The notes beneath the pieces were generated by a model that was not told the DNA's origin, searched no databases, and worked only from the letters and a program-made list of their open reading frames with translations. A program made the position numbers and the translations under genes. From contig JAFTQO010000009.1 in NCBI GenBank assembly GCA_017462735.1, forward strand, positions 140,645 through 204,644: a stretch of 64,000 bases of DNA, read 5' to 3'. This stretch comes from Clostridia bacterium. Lineage in GTDB: Bacteria; Bacillota; Clostridia; Christensenellales; Borkfalkiaceae. Within the stretch, counting starts at the first letter, position 1. Every line of letters begins with the position of its first letter. Shown one piece after another: positions 49,373 to 57,806 of this stretch.

Positions 49373-49934
49373 GAACGCTTTTGCTTGCTTATTTAATTTA
49401 TTTTCTTTGTTCTCGGGACTAGCGTTTGTGGCGGCGGTTATTTTTCACGCCCATATGCCGCAGGGTTGGACGCTGACTTTTTTGTTGACGAGCGGTACGG
49501 TATTTTACCATTTTGCGATGCGTCTTTTTGTCGGCTATGTTATCGAAACGTTGTTTTTTCGTAGATTACAGGCGGACGGACGTTGGTTTCGGGAAAGGGC
49601 TTGCGAGCAAAAATTATACGCTTTTTTGCGGCTGAAAAGTTGGAAGGGGTGTCTGCCTACTTACAACCCGAAAAAGTTTGATATCAAGCAGTTGACTATT
49701 GAGCAACTTATCCAAAATACCTTACAGGCGGAGGCGGTGCACGAAACGATTGCCTTGCTCTCTTTTTTGCCTATAGGTTTTTATTTTTTGACGTACGACC
49801 CAATCGATTTACTCGTTTATATACTCACTTCTTTGTTTGCGGCGGCATTCGATACGTTGTTTGTACTGCTGCAACGGTTTAATCGTTTTCGCTTACTGCG
49901 TCTGCAAAAAATCGAGCGCAAAAAAGCCGAGTAA
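49359..49934 (+). CDS. membrane protein, possibly CrtO-like acyltransferase family
   Basis: 191 residues with two N-terminal and two C-terminal membrane segments. The middle has RWFRERACEQKLYAFLRLKS then WKGCLPTYNP, similar in pattern to the WFxxRxxExxLYxxLxVKxWKxxLP motif of glycosyl-diaponeurosporenoate acyltransferase (CrtO-type) proteins, and HETIALLSFLPIGF follows. The match is from memory and weak, so the role is uncertain. Confidence 0.55.
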   Translation: MKKSKNAFACLFNLFSLFSGLAFVAAVIFHAHMPQGWTLTFLLTSGTVFYHFAMRLFVGYVIETLFFRRLQADGRWFRERACEQKLYAFLRLKSWKGCLPTYNPKKFDIKQLTIEQLIQNTLQAEAVHETIALLSFLPIGFYFLTYDPIDLLVYILTSLFAAAFDTLFVLLQRFNRFRLLRLQKIERKKAE

Positions 49935-49961
49935 AAGGCATATACTTTTTTTGAGGGAATT

Positions 49962-50777
49962 ATGGACGGAGAAGAGTTATACAAAGACACCTACCGCTTT
50001 TGCGACTACGGACCTATGGGGCAGGTATACGTATACTTGCTGGTGGGCAAAGAAAGAGCGGCGCTCATCGACAGCGGATACGGCGGGAAACGCTGGGATA
50101 AATTGATAAAAAAATATACGGACAAGCCCGTCACCGTGCTGATTACGCACGCGCATATCGACCACGCGTTGGGCGCTCGTTTTTTCGACGAAGCCTACGT
50201 CCACGAAGCGGACGAAGGGATTTGGTACGAAAGCAACGACAAAGCCTTTTTAGCGACCAATTTCGCCCGTTTTACACCTCCTGTTTTGGATGAGGAAGAA
50301 AGAGAGTTTTTATTGCCGCCGCAATCGGTGGTAGAGGCGGATAGACCCTTGCCCAAATTTTTTGCGGGTCGCACGGAATTTGATTTGGGCGGGAGAAAGT
50401 TGCTTATCGTGCATACGCCGGGGCACTCCCAAGGCTGCTGCTGCTTTATCGACGAGGGGAGTGGCGCTTGTTTTACGGGGGATACGCTTTCCAAGTACGT
50501 CTGGTTGCAACTTAGAGAATCCACGACGCTTTCTACCTTTGAAGAAAGTTTGCGGTCGCTGAAAAATCAGTTTGAAAGGGAGGGGGTAGAAGTGATTTAC
50601 CCTGCCCACGGCGAAAAAATGCCTGCAATCGAAACGGTGTATAAGTACTTTTCTTTGATAGAAAAAATCAAAAGAGGAGAAACGCTGCAAAAGCCCTTGC
50701 ATCATCCTATCGTACCGGGAATGCGGCACGTAGGCGACGGCGTGTCCTTAATTTTAAACGAAATACCGCGTTGGTAA
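49962..50777 (+). CDS. MBL-fold metallo-hydrolase
   Basis: 271 residues. The metallo-beta-lactamase motif THAHIDHALG holds the first three metal ligands plus the Asp, followed by HTPGHSQGCC and FTGDTL, and a late YPAHGE with the final His. Substrate unknown; relatives include glyoxalase II and quinolone-signal thioesterase-like enzymes. Last gene of the radC operon, with a 15-bp terminator directly after. Confidence 0.9.
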   Translation: MDGEELYKDTYRFCDYGPMGQVYVYLLVGKERAALIDSGYGGKRWDKLIKKYTDKPVTVLITHAHIDHALGARFFDEAYVHEADEGIWYESNDKAFLATNFARFTPPVLDEEEREFLLPPQSVVEADRPLPKFFAGRTEFDLGGRKLLIVHTPGHSQGCCCFIDEGSGACFTGDTLSKYVWLQLRESTTLSTFEESLRSLKNQFEREGVEVIYPAHGEKMPAIETVYKYFSLIEKIKRGETLQKPLHHPIVPGMRHVGDGVSLILNEIPRW

Positions 50778-50781
50778 CAAA

Positions 50782-50814
50782 AAAAGACCTTTGCAAAATT
50801 GCAAAGGTCTTTTC
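50782..50814. terminator. bidirectional terminator
   Basis: A 15-bp perfect stem (50782-50796 with 50799-50813) with A/T-rich flanks, between convergent genes. Confidence 0.92.
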
Positions 50815-50824
50815 AATTTTTTTA

Positions 50825-52753
50825 TCAAGAAACGATATCCAGTTCCGCCTCGTCGTCCTTTTCAGGGGCAGGGACTGCCTCTGCCTCGGGCGCGTTTTCT
50901 TTTTGACGGACGTGCAGACGCACGCGCATACGCTGAGGGGCTTTTTCTTGGATAGGTTCCTCAGCGGGTGCTTCTTCTACGGTTTCTTCTTCGACGACTT
51001 CTACCGCCTCTTCGACAGGTGCTTCGATGGTCTCTTCTACCGTTTCTTCGACGGGTTCTTCCACAACCGTTTCTTCGACGTCCTCTGCGGTTTCTTCCTC
51101 GATGATTTCTACCGTGGGGAATTCGACGTCCGTTGCAGGCTCTTCTGCGGGCGCTACGTTTTCTTCCAACTCTTCAGGCGTTTCTTCCAAGAAAGGGAGT
51201 TCGTCGATTTTAGCGTCTTCCACGGGCGCTTCGTCTTTCTTTTCCGGTTGTTCTACGCGCAAATGGATGCGGAAGTTAGTGGGTTTAGCGGGCGCTTTTT
51301 CACCCGATTTCGTCTTTGCCTCACCCGTTTTTACGTCGGGGAGCAGTTTCAACCACAAATACATCTTAGAGCCGTACCCAAAGATATGATAGGTGCTTTC
51401 GCAAAGGGCGCAAGTGTAGTCGTTGCCGTCGGGTGCCACCAAGTTGCTGCCGCAGACGGGACAGATACGAGAGTGGATATAGAAGGACCCTTCCGCCAGC
51501 ATCGTACAACTTTTCACCAAGTCTTGCAAGCGTTTGACGGCGTCGGCGTAAGAAGGCTCTACGAAGAAAGCGTTGGTCTCTTTGACGGGAGAATAGTCGC
51601 TGACTAAAAATGCCCGCGTGACCGATTCGTCCCTGTTTTCATTGAGTTCTCTTGCGTAGGCGTTGATACCGCTGAATTCTCTATTTTCCGTAACCGTGCC
51701 CTTGTCTACGACGTACACCGTGAAGGTGCTTTCGCTGAAGTCGGGGTTGGCTTTTACTTTGAGGGTCAAGTTCCCTTCTTCGGTGGGGCTGACGGTAATC
51801 GTAAACAGGTCGTTGGCAAACGCCACCTCGTTGTATCTAAGTTTAATCGAGTTAGAGACGGATATGGTGGCGTCTTTTTCGACCAATTCGTACCCGCAAA
51901 GGGTGAGGGCACGGAAGAGGTTGACGTTGACAAAGTTGAAATACATTTGCTTGGGCGTAGCCAAGACGGGTTCTCTGTAAAGATAATTGAGGTAGAAATT
52001 ATAGCAGAAATTGTAGTCGGCGTCGAAAGTCAAGATGTTGGTGTTTCGCACGCTCTTCAAACTGAATTTTTCCGCCTTCTTGCATTGGACGTACAATTCT
52101 CTGCCGCGCAGGGATTGCAAGCGTTTTTTCGACTTAATCAAGGAGCCTACGACGTTCACTTCGGGAGAGTCGTTGGCGACGAGCAAAGGGATGCCCTCTT
52201 GCGCGTCTGCGAATTGCAAAAATTCTACGCTATTAAAGGGGATTTCCTTATGAGACTTGATTTTACCGCTGAGGGTATCGAAGTTCCAGCAAAGTTGGTT
52301 GACCTTTTTGCTGACGATATCGTATACGGCGTCGATGAGGGCGCAAACGAATCTGTTTTCGTAGATGGCGTAGTTGTCCTCATAGGCAAACGTGTGTACG
52401 AGTTCAGGGTGCGGTTCTCCGCCGTCCACCTTCCAGTTTTTGTCGTCCCGATAAGTCGCCTGCATGGATTGAACGTCCATTTTGGTAGCGACGGAGACGT
52501 TTTGGATAATGTTTTCCTTTTTAAGGAAAAGTCTAGGGGATTTAAAGATCGCGCGGATATGCGTGACGAGATTGGCGATATCGTCGGCAAACGCAAAGTC
52601 GTTGGTGACGACGGTAGGGATACCGTCGTCAATGCTGTACCCGTATTTGCCGCCCTCGAAATATTCTACGAGGTTTTTGACAGATACGGTGTTACGGCAA
52701 TTGGCCAACTTCCGCGTGAACGAACTTAATACTTTTTTCGATTCCTGTGACAT
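50825..52753 (-). CDS. DUF2357-like partner of the McrB-like ATPase, with zinc ribbon and acidic tail
   Basis: 642 residues. AIYENRFVCALIDAVYDIV (residues 129-147) resembles the ENRF signature of DUF2357 domains, the N-terminal part of McrC-type proteins. The middle (about 200-420) does not show a clear PD-(D/E)XK nuclease motif. A zinc ribbon follows: C431xxC434 and C448xxC451 (CPVCG, CALCE). Residues about 490-642 are low-complexity, rich in Glu, Val, Pro and Ala with EEPVEET-like units. It is translated 3 bases after the ATPase, so the two work together. If the nuclease is truly absent, the system cannot be a simple McrBC restriction enzyme. The plus-strand open frames opposite are mirror frames. 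Confidence 0.72.
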   Translation of the reverse strand: MSQESKKVLSSFTRKLANCRNTVSVKNLVEYFEGGKYGYSIDDGIPTVVTNDFAFADDIANLVTHIRAIFKSPRLFLKKENIIQNVSVATKMDVQSMQATYRDDKNWKVDGGEPHPELVHTFAYEDNYAIYENRFVCALIDAVYDIVSKKVNQLCWNFDTLSGKIKSHKEIPFNSVEFLQFADAQEGIPLLVANDSPEVNVVGSLIKSKKRLQSLRGRELYVQCKKAEKFSLKSVRNTNILTFDADYNFCYNFYLNYLYREPVLATPKQMYFNFVNVNLFRALTLCGYELVEKDATISVSNSIKLRYNEVAFANDLFTITVSPTEEGNLTLKVKANPDFSESTFTVYVVDKGTVTENREFSGINAYARELNENRDESVTRAFLVSDYSPVKETNAFFVEPSYADAVKRLQDLVKSCTMLAEGSFYIHSRICPVCGSNLVAPDGNDYTCALCESTYHIFGYGSKMYLWLKLLPDVKTGEAKTKSGEKAPAKPTNFRIHLRVEQPEKKDEAPVEDAKIDELPFLEETPEELEENVAPAEEPATDVEFPTVEIIEEETAEDVEETVVEEPVEETVEETIEAPVEEAVEVVEEETVEEAPAEEPIQEKAPQRMRVRLHVRQKENAPEAEAVPAPEKDDEAELDIVS

Positions 52754-52756
52754 AGA

Positions 52757-54982
52757 TTAGACCAACCTCTTCAAGATTTTAGCAATGGCTTTTTCCGTTG
52801 CTTTAAAGGTGCCTTTGCCGTACGTTACAGCCAAAAGTTTCAAGAGCGCAATCAATTTATCTTTGACGTCGTCTTCAAACGCACCGTTGAGTTTACGCAA
52901 AACTTTTCTGGCGAACATAAAGTCGAGCGCCTCTTCCTTCGTGCCGCCGAGCGCTACGTATACGGGTACGAAATTGCTGATTTGTACCATAATACGGTTG
53001 CCGAAACGAAGGTCGAAAGATTCTGCAACGAAGTCGCAAATCTTAGCGAACTTCTCTTCGTCCGTGTTGCTCAAGCGTTTCGTAGAGTCGTTTTGCGCCG
53101 CAACGAACATGCTCTTTAAGGTTGCGTAATCAATTTTGATAGGGGTGTTGGTGTAGTTGCTGGTAATAGGCGAGAATTTCTCTGCGAAATCCAGCACGAT
53201 AGCACGGTCGTAAACCTTATCCGTGATAGTGAAGGTGGAGTCGTCCGTGTTTGCCGTACCGATAAACCAGGTGTTTTCGGGGATGGAGACGTAACCGTCG
53301 GGCAACTTATTGGGCAATTCTTGACCGAGAACGGGCTCGAATACGCGTACCTTCCAATCTTCAGGGGGATATTCCAAAATGGAGAGGAAGTCGGCGAAAT
53401 AATACTCGATACGGGAGATGTTCATTTCGTCGAGAACCATGAGGTTGACTCTATCCGTGTAAGACGCTTCGTACAGGTTTTTCAAGAAGTCGGTAGATTT
53501 GAAAGACTTGGTAAATTCACTGAAATACCCGAGCATATCGCTCTTGTCTCTCCACGTAGCCTGTACGGGAGCAAAGAAAGACTTAGAATTGGTAAATTCA
53601 CAGAACATACGGGGCAACATAGATTTACCCGTACCGGATAGACCTTCCAAGATGATAAGTCTTGCCGCGGACAACCCTGCAAGGAAGGAGCGGAGCATAG
53701 GCAATTCGTAATAGATTTTACGGCTGATGGCATACGCTTGGAATTGGAGACAGAATTCTTCCAACGATATTTCGGCGTTGTTTTCCACCTTTTCCACTTC
53801 GGGATAGGCGTCGTCGATACGGACGAGGGAAGGGAAGATTTCTTTACCGAGTACTTGAGGAGGAGCGGGCTCTTCCTGGATTTTGATGGGTTCGTCAACT
53901 TCAATGCTGACGGGTTCTTCGATGTCTACGGAACCGGTGACGTCGCCGCCGCCCGCGCCGCCGCTACCGCCTACGCCTTCATAGCCTTCGGCGAGTTCCA
54001 CAGGGACTTCTACGTCCATATTTCTTCTAAATTGGTTCACCATCGCCGCAAACCATCCAAAGAGGGAGAAGACGAGGTGCAAGATAAGCGAAAGGATAAA
54101 CAGCACGATAGGAATAAGTAGGATGAAAATCGCGCAAAGCAGGATAAGATAGAGCAGGTTAAGGGCAACTTCTCCCATATCGGGCGGAAGGACGCCGTCA
54201 ACGTTGGCTTTCCACAAAGGATCGTATACGCCCAACATATAGAGAACGAAGATTACTGCTGCGATTGCAACGACTACGACAAAGAAGAACCAGAAATTGT
54301 AGAATGCTTTAGCGCTACTTTTCGATTTAAAATCTTTCGCGTGTTTTTCAACCGCTTTATCCACAAGTTTCTTTCTAAACGAGCCGACGATGATAAAGAC
54401 GAGAATGACGGCAAACAGCGAAAGGAAAATCAGCCAACCACCTTCTACAAGGTCGCGTTTTACGTTCATCTTTTGCAATAGGTTGCCAAAGAAATTGTCT
54501 TCCAGCCAAGAAAAATATTCCAGACGGACGTGGTTATAATCGTCCATCAAGAACATAGAGAAAGCGGCGAGAAGCATGACGGCAACGACGAATACGATTT
54601 GTGCCGTTTTGCTACTAAACAAGCGGAATAACTTTTCGTACAAAGGAGAGACTTTTTTTCTTCTCTTCTTTTCCTCTTCTCGCTTGGCTTTGGCTGCCGC
54701 GAGGGCGGCAAGTCTTTGTCTTTCTTGCTCTTCTCTTTCTTGCTTTCTGGCAAGTCTGCGCGCTTCTTTCGGGCTCAATGCGGGTTCGGTTGTTTCGGGC
54801 TCTTTAACCTCTTCTTCCGCCGCCTCTTCCGCGGGCGCTTCCGCCGTCTCTTCCGTCGTCTCTTCTACGGGCGCTTCCGCCGTTTCAGCAGGTGCGGATT
54901 CCGCAACGGACGTTTCCTCTACCGTTTCAACAGGCGTATCCTCTACGTCGGGTTCTACGGTCTGCAATTCTTGTTCGCTCAT
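52757..54982 (-). CDS. membrane-anchored McrB-like AAA+ ATPase
   Basis: 741 residues. An acidic N-terminus (1-70, Glu/Ala/Thr/Pro-rich) and a basic coiled stretch (75-112) precede four membrane regions at about 127-147, 182-202, 232-251 and 273-311. The AAA+ domain follows with Walker A EGLSGTGKS (447-454), Walker B LMVLDEMN (514-521), sensor 1 GTANTDDST (from 575) and the Arg in KVYDRA (593). LDEMNISRIEYYFADFLSIL and the GTAN...STF...DKVYDRA series are typical of McrB-family ATPases (a MoxR/GTPase-type McrB domain). It would hydrolyse ATP or GTP on the cytoplasmic side of the membrane. First gene of the operon. Confidence 0.78.
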   Translation of the reverse strand: MSEQELQTVEPDVEDTPVETVEETSVAESAPAETAEAPVEETTEETAEAPAEEAAEEEVKEPETTEPALSPKEARRLARKQEREEQERQRLAALAAAKAKREEEKKRRKKVSPLYEKLFRLFSSKTAQIVFVVAVMLLAAFSMFLMDDYNHVRLEYFSWLEDNFFGNLLQKMNVKRDLVEGGWLIFLSLFAVILVFIIVGSFRKKLVDKAVEKHAKDFKSKSSAKAFYNFWFFFVVVVAIAAVIFVLYMLGVYDPLWKANVDGVLPPDMGEVALNLLYLILLCAIFILLIPIVLFILSLILHLVFSLFGWFAAMVNQFRRNMDVEVPVELAEGYEGVGGSGGAGGGDVTGSVDIEEPVSIEVDEPIKIQEEPAPPQVLGKEIFPSLVRIDDAYPEVEKVENNAEISLEEFCLQFQAYAISRKIYYELPMLRSFLAGLSAARLIILEGLSGTGKSMLPRMFCEFTNSKSFFAPVQATWRDKSDMLGYFSEFTKSFKSTDFLKNLYEASYTDRVNLMVLDEMNISRIEYYFADFLSILEYPPEDWKVRVFEPVLGQELPNKLPDGYVSIPENTWFIGTANTDDSTFTITDKVYDRAIVLDFAEKFSPITSNYTNTPIKIDYATLKSMFVAAQNDSTKRLSNTDEEKFAKICDFVAESFDLRFGNRIMVQISNFVPVYVALGGTKEEALDFMFARKVLRKLNGAFEDDVKDKLIALLKLLAVTYGKGTFKATEKAIAKILKRLV

Positions 54983-55045
54983 AAAAACAACCCCTTAAAA
55001 AAATTTTTCCACTACAACACAAAAAACTACTACGTGCTAAAATTT

Positions 55046-55075
55046 ATTATAACACGCGTACGCGACTGCTGTCAA
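55046..55075 (-). promoter_or_regulatory. promoter of the AAA+/DUF2357 operon
   Basis: On the minus strand TTGACA (55075-55070), 18-bp spacer, TATAAT (55051-55046), about 60 bases before the ATG at 54982. The ribosome site is AGGGG. Confidence 0.8.
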
Positions 55076-55122
55076 TAGCAAAATGTAAAAAAACGCACGC
55101 AAAAAAGAAAAAACGGCATAAA

Positions 55123-55146
55123 AAAACGGCGAAATCCGCCGTTTTT
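55123..55146. terminator. bidirectional terminator
   Basis: AAAACGGCG (55123-55131) pairs with CGCCGTTTT (55137-55145) with T runs on both sides. On the minus strand it lies downstream of the antiporter gene and the repeat. Confidence 0.8.
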
Positions 55147-55165
55147 TGAAAGACTCTGTTAAAGC

Positions 55166-55460
55166 CCTTGGTTGGTTTCTGCCTATAAATACTTCGCAAT
55201 ACGGTGCCGCGCTGTGGCAAGCCTCAGTTGTGTACGGTTTAGTACACGTCTTCCGCTTTTTCTCGCGCTCCTTGCCTTGTTCGTATTTTCCTACGGCAGA
55301 TTGCTTGTCATAGGTTGATTTATAAAAGTTTACGCAATAGTACGCAAAAGACTCGGTTGCATACCGCAGAGGGTATACCCTTGCCGTTTTGCTTCTCTTG
55401 CTTGCCTTTTATGACGGTAGGTCGCAACTTGCTAATCAACCGCTTGTTTTGATATCGCCT
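55166..55460. repeat. MITE-like interspersed repeat, copy 1 (two-unit form)
   Basis: No gene is present. The unit begins CCTTGGTTGGTTTCTGCCTA and ends TTGCTAATCAACC, so its ends are inverted (GGTTGATT / AATCAACC). From 55311 a second, different unit starts with AGGTTGATTTATAAA and shares the common right end near 55429-55460. Copy 2 is at 62113-62290. Confidence 0.7.
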
Positions 55461-55474
55461 TTACAAAAGTGAAA

Positions 55475-56740
55475 TTATACTTGTTTTTCGATGGGGGTGG
55501 AAGAGAACGTGTGTTCTTTCTTGTAAGAAAGTTTTAAAAGAATGGGTGCGAGAATGGAAGTGATGATAATAATCATAAATACGAAAGGATATACGGCGGG
55601 AGAAACCAATCCGGCGGAAATGCCTTTTTCCGTACAAATCAACACGACTTCCGCCCGTACCATCATTCCGCAACCGATGCGGAAACTGTCTTGTTTATTG
55701 AATTTGCAAAGCAATCCAGCCGTGCTACAACCGCCAAGTTTGCCTATTACGGCGGCTAAAACGTAGCAAAGACCGAAAGCGACGAAACTTCCCGTTAAGC
55801 CTGAAAAATCCAAATTCATGCCGATATTAGCAAAGAAGATAGGAGAGAAAAACATATATCCCAAAATGTCTGCTTTGAGTTCCACGTACGGGGTTTCCTG
55901 TAACGTGCCGCCTAAAACTAAACCTGCGATGTATGCACCCGTAATATCGGCGACGCCGAAAATCTTTTCTGCTACGTAAGCATAGACGAACGCCGCGCAA
56001 ATAGCCAAGATGGGGACGCGGCGATTGTGCGGATATTTATGTTCCATTTTGTTAAAAAGTTTTCTAAGCGGCAAGCCCAAACCGATAGAGATGACGAAAA
56101 AGGCGAGAATTTTCAAGCAAACGAGCCACCACTCGGCGTTTGTCCACCAAACGGGCAGGAAGGAGGTACCTGAAACGCTGCTTACGCCCCCTGCGAAGCC
56201 AGTCAAGATAGATAAAATGACGATGCCGATAATGTCGTCGATGACGGCGGCGGCGACTATTGCCGTGCCCACGGTGGTGTTGAGTTTGCCAAGTTCCTTC
56301 AACGTCGCGACGGTAACGGATACCGACGTGGCGGTGAGTATTGCGCCGTAGAAGAGGTGTTGCAACAAACTTTCCGCAGGGAAGAACAACCAGGAAACCA
56401 ACGTACCCAACGCCATGGGCGCGACTACGCCGAACGCGGTGATAACGACGGAGGCTTTCCCTGCCGATTTTAATTGTTTGAGGTCTGTACCCAAGCCCGT
56501 GGAGAACATAATCAAGACAACGCCGATTTTTGCAAAGACGGACAGGACGCTCTTTATCTCATCGGAGAAAAACATTTCGTAGAACGGAGAGGGCAAGACG
56601 TAGTGGAAAAGCCCGATTAGAACGCCGGCAATCAACATCCCGATGACGGCGGGCATACCTATCTTATGAGCCCCTAAACCGAGCAGTTTCGTCAGACAAA
56701 GGATAAGCGCTAACGGCAGTAAAATTTCAAAAGCTTCCAT
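55475..56740 (-). CDS. cation:proton antiporter (Kef/NapA type)
   Basis: 421 residues with about twelve membrane segments. MPAVIGMLIAGVLIGLF near the N-terminus, IAAAVIDDIIGIVIL (paired Asp residues in the ion-binding segment, here AAVIDDIIGI) and MMVRAEVVLICTEKG near the C-terminus are the CPA2 signatures. It exchanges Na+ or K+ for H+ for pH and salt balance. The longer frame to 56773 has no ribosome site; AAGGGAG stands 11 bases before the ATG at 56740. The RCK-like regulatory domains of Kef are absent. Confidence 0.92.
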   Translation of the reverse strand: MEAFEILLPLALILCLTKLLGLGAHKIGMPAVIGMLIAGVLIGLFHYVLPSPFYEMFFSDEIKSVLSVFAKIGVVLIMFSTGLGTDLKQLKSAGKASVVITAFGVVAPMALGTLVSWLFFPAESLLQHLFYGAILTATSVSVTVATLKELGKLNTTVGTAIVAAAVIDDIIGIVILSILTGFAGGVSSVSGTSFLPVWWTNAEWWLVCLKILAFFVISIGLGLPLRKLFNKMEHKYPHNRRVPILAICAAFVYAYVAEKIFGVADITGAYIAGLVLGGTLQETPYVELKADILGYMFFSPIFFANIGMNLDFSGLTGSFVAFGLCYVLAAVIGKLGGCSTAGLLCKFNKQDSFRIGCGMMVRAEVVLICTEKGISAGLVSPAVYPFVFMIIIITSILAPILLKLSYKKEHTFSSTPIEKQV

Positions 56741-56876
56741 TGTAAAAATGTCTCCCTTAATGAAAAAATTCATTTATCTATCACATTATACGCCTTTGCT
56801 TTGAAAAAAGCAAACGAAAAGGGTACGGGGAAAGACACAAAAAAAGAATTTTTTCTTGCATAGGTTTATCAAAGAA

Positions 56877-56904
56877 TTGACAATTGCAAAAAAAGTGATA
56901 TAAT
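56877..56904 (+). promoter_or_regulatory. promoter of the nfnAB operon
   Basis: TTGACA (56877-56882), 16-bp spacer, TATAAT (56899-56904). The leader has a GGTTGCG/CGCAACC hairpin at about 56912-56930 before the ribosome site AAGGAG. Confidence 0.75.
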
Positions 56905-56962
56905 ATAAACTGGTTGCGTGTGGGCGCAACCGCATTTACGATAGTACAAGGAGAAAAATACT

Positions 56963-57805
56963 ATGTATCAAATCGTCAGCAAACAAGCGCTGAATCCTAC
57001 GGTTACGAAGATGGAAATTTTAGCCCCCTTCGTTGCAAAAAAAGCGTTGCCCGGGCAGTTTATTATCCTGCGCGTGGACGACGACGGGGAACGTATCCCT
57101 TTGACCGTTGCGGACTACGACAGAGAGAAAGGTACCGTTACCATTATCTTCCAGATCGTAGGCGGATCGACGGAGGCGCTCAATCATAAAAACGTCGGGG
57201 ACTATATCCCCGATTTCGTAGGTCCTTTGGGTCGTCCTACCCATTTGGACGGCTTGAAAAAGGTTTGCGTAGTGGGCGGTGGCGTCGGTTGCGCGATTGC
57301 GTTACCCGTAGCCAAAGCGCTTGCGGCGCAAGGCTGTGAAGTGACCTCCATCATCGGTTTTAGAAATCAAGATTTGATTATTTTGGAAGAGGAATTCAAG
57401 GCTTGCTCTAAGAACTTTGTCTTGATGACGGACGACGGCAGTCAAGGCAGACAAGGCAACGTCTGCGTTCCGCTTGTCGAGATGCTCTCCAAAGGAGAGA
57501 AGTTTGACGAAGTAATCACCATCGGGCCGCTGATTATGATGAAATTCGTCTGCGCGGCGACGAAAGAATACGGCGTCAAGACGATTGCGAGTATGAACCC
57601 GATTATGATTGACGGCACGGGCATGTGCGGCGGTTGCCGTTTGACGGTCGGCGGCGAGATGAAATTCGCCTGTGTGGACGGTCCTGAATTCGACGGCCAC
57701 TTAATCGATTTTGACGAGGCGATGAGCCGTTCTCGCACGTATGCCGATTTTGAGGCACACGAAAGGGAAGAGACGTGCAACCTTTTCAAAAAGGAGGTGC
57801 AATAA
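56963..57805 (+). CDS. nfnA: NfnA: FAD/NAD-binding subunit of NADH-dependent ferredoxin:NADP reductase
   Basis: 280 residues. A ferredoxin-NADP reductase fold: FAD-binding beta barrel (residues 1-95), NAD-binding motif VCVVGGGVGCAIALP, and a C-terminal [2Fe-2S] loop with MCGGCRLTVGGEMKFACVDG. This type of sulfide/dihydroorotate-dehydrogenase-like protein forms the small subunit of NfnAB. The next gene is the large subunit. The pair bifurcates electrons between NADH, NADPH and ferredoxin, which suits a strict anaerobe. Confidence 0.93.
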   Translation: MYQIVSKQALNPTVTKMEILAPFVAKKALPGQFIILRVDDDGERIPLTVADYDREKGTVTIIFQIVGGSTEALNHKNVGDYIPDFVGPLGRPTHLDGLKKVCVVGGGVGCAIALPVAKALAAQGCEVTSIIGFRNQDLIILEEEFKACSKNFVLMTDDGSQGRQGNVCVPLVEMLSKGEKFDEVITIGPLIMMKFVCAATKEYGVKTIASMNPIMIDGTGMCGGCRLTVGGEMKFACVDGPEFDGHLIDFDEAMSRSRTYADFEAHEREETCNLFKKEVQ

Positions 57806-57806
57806 T

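Noticed and set aside
50771..52729. Plus-strand open frames opposite the DUF2357-like gene (up to 278 codons)
   Set aside because: They have no conserved motif and arise from the biased codons of the true minus-strand gene, which is supported by domain motifs and the operon.
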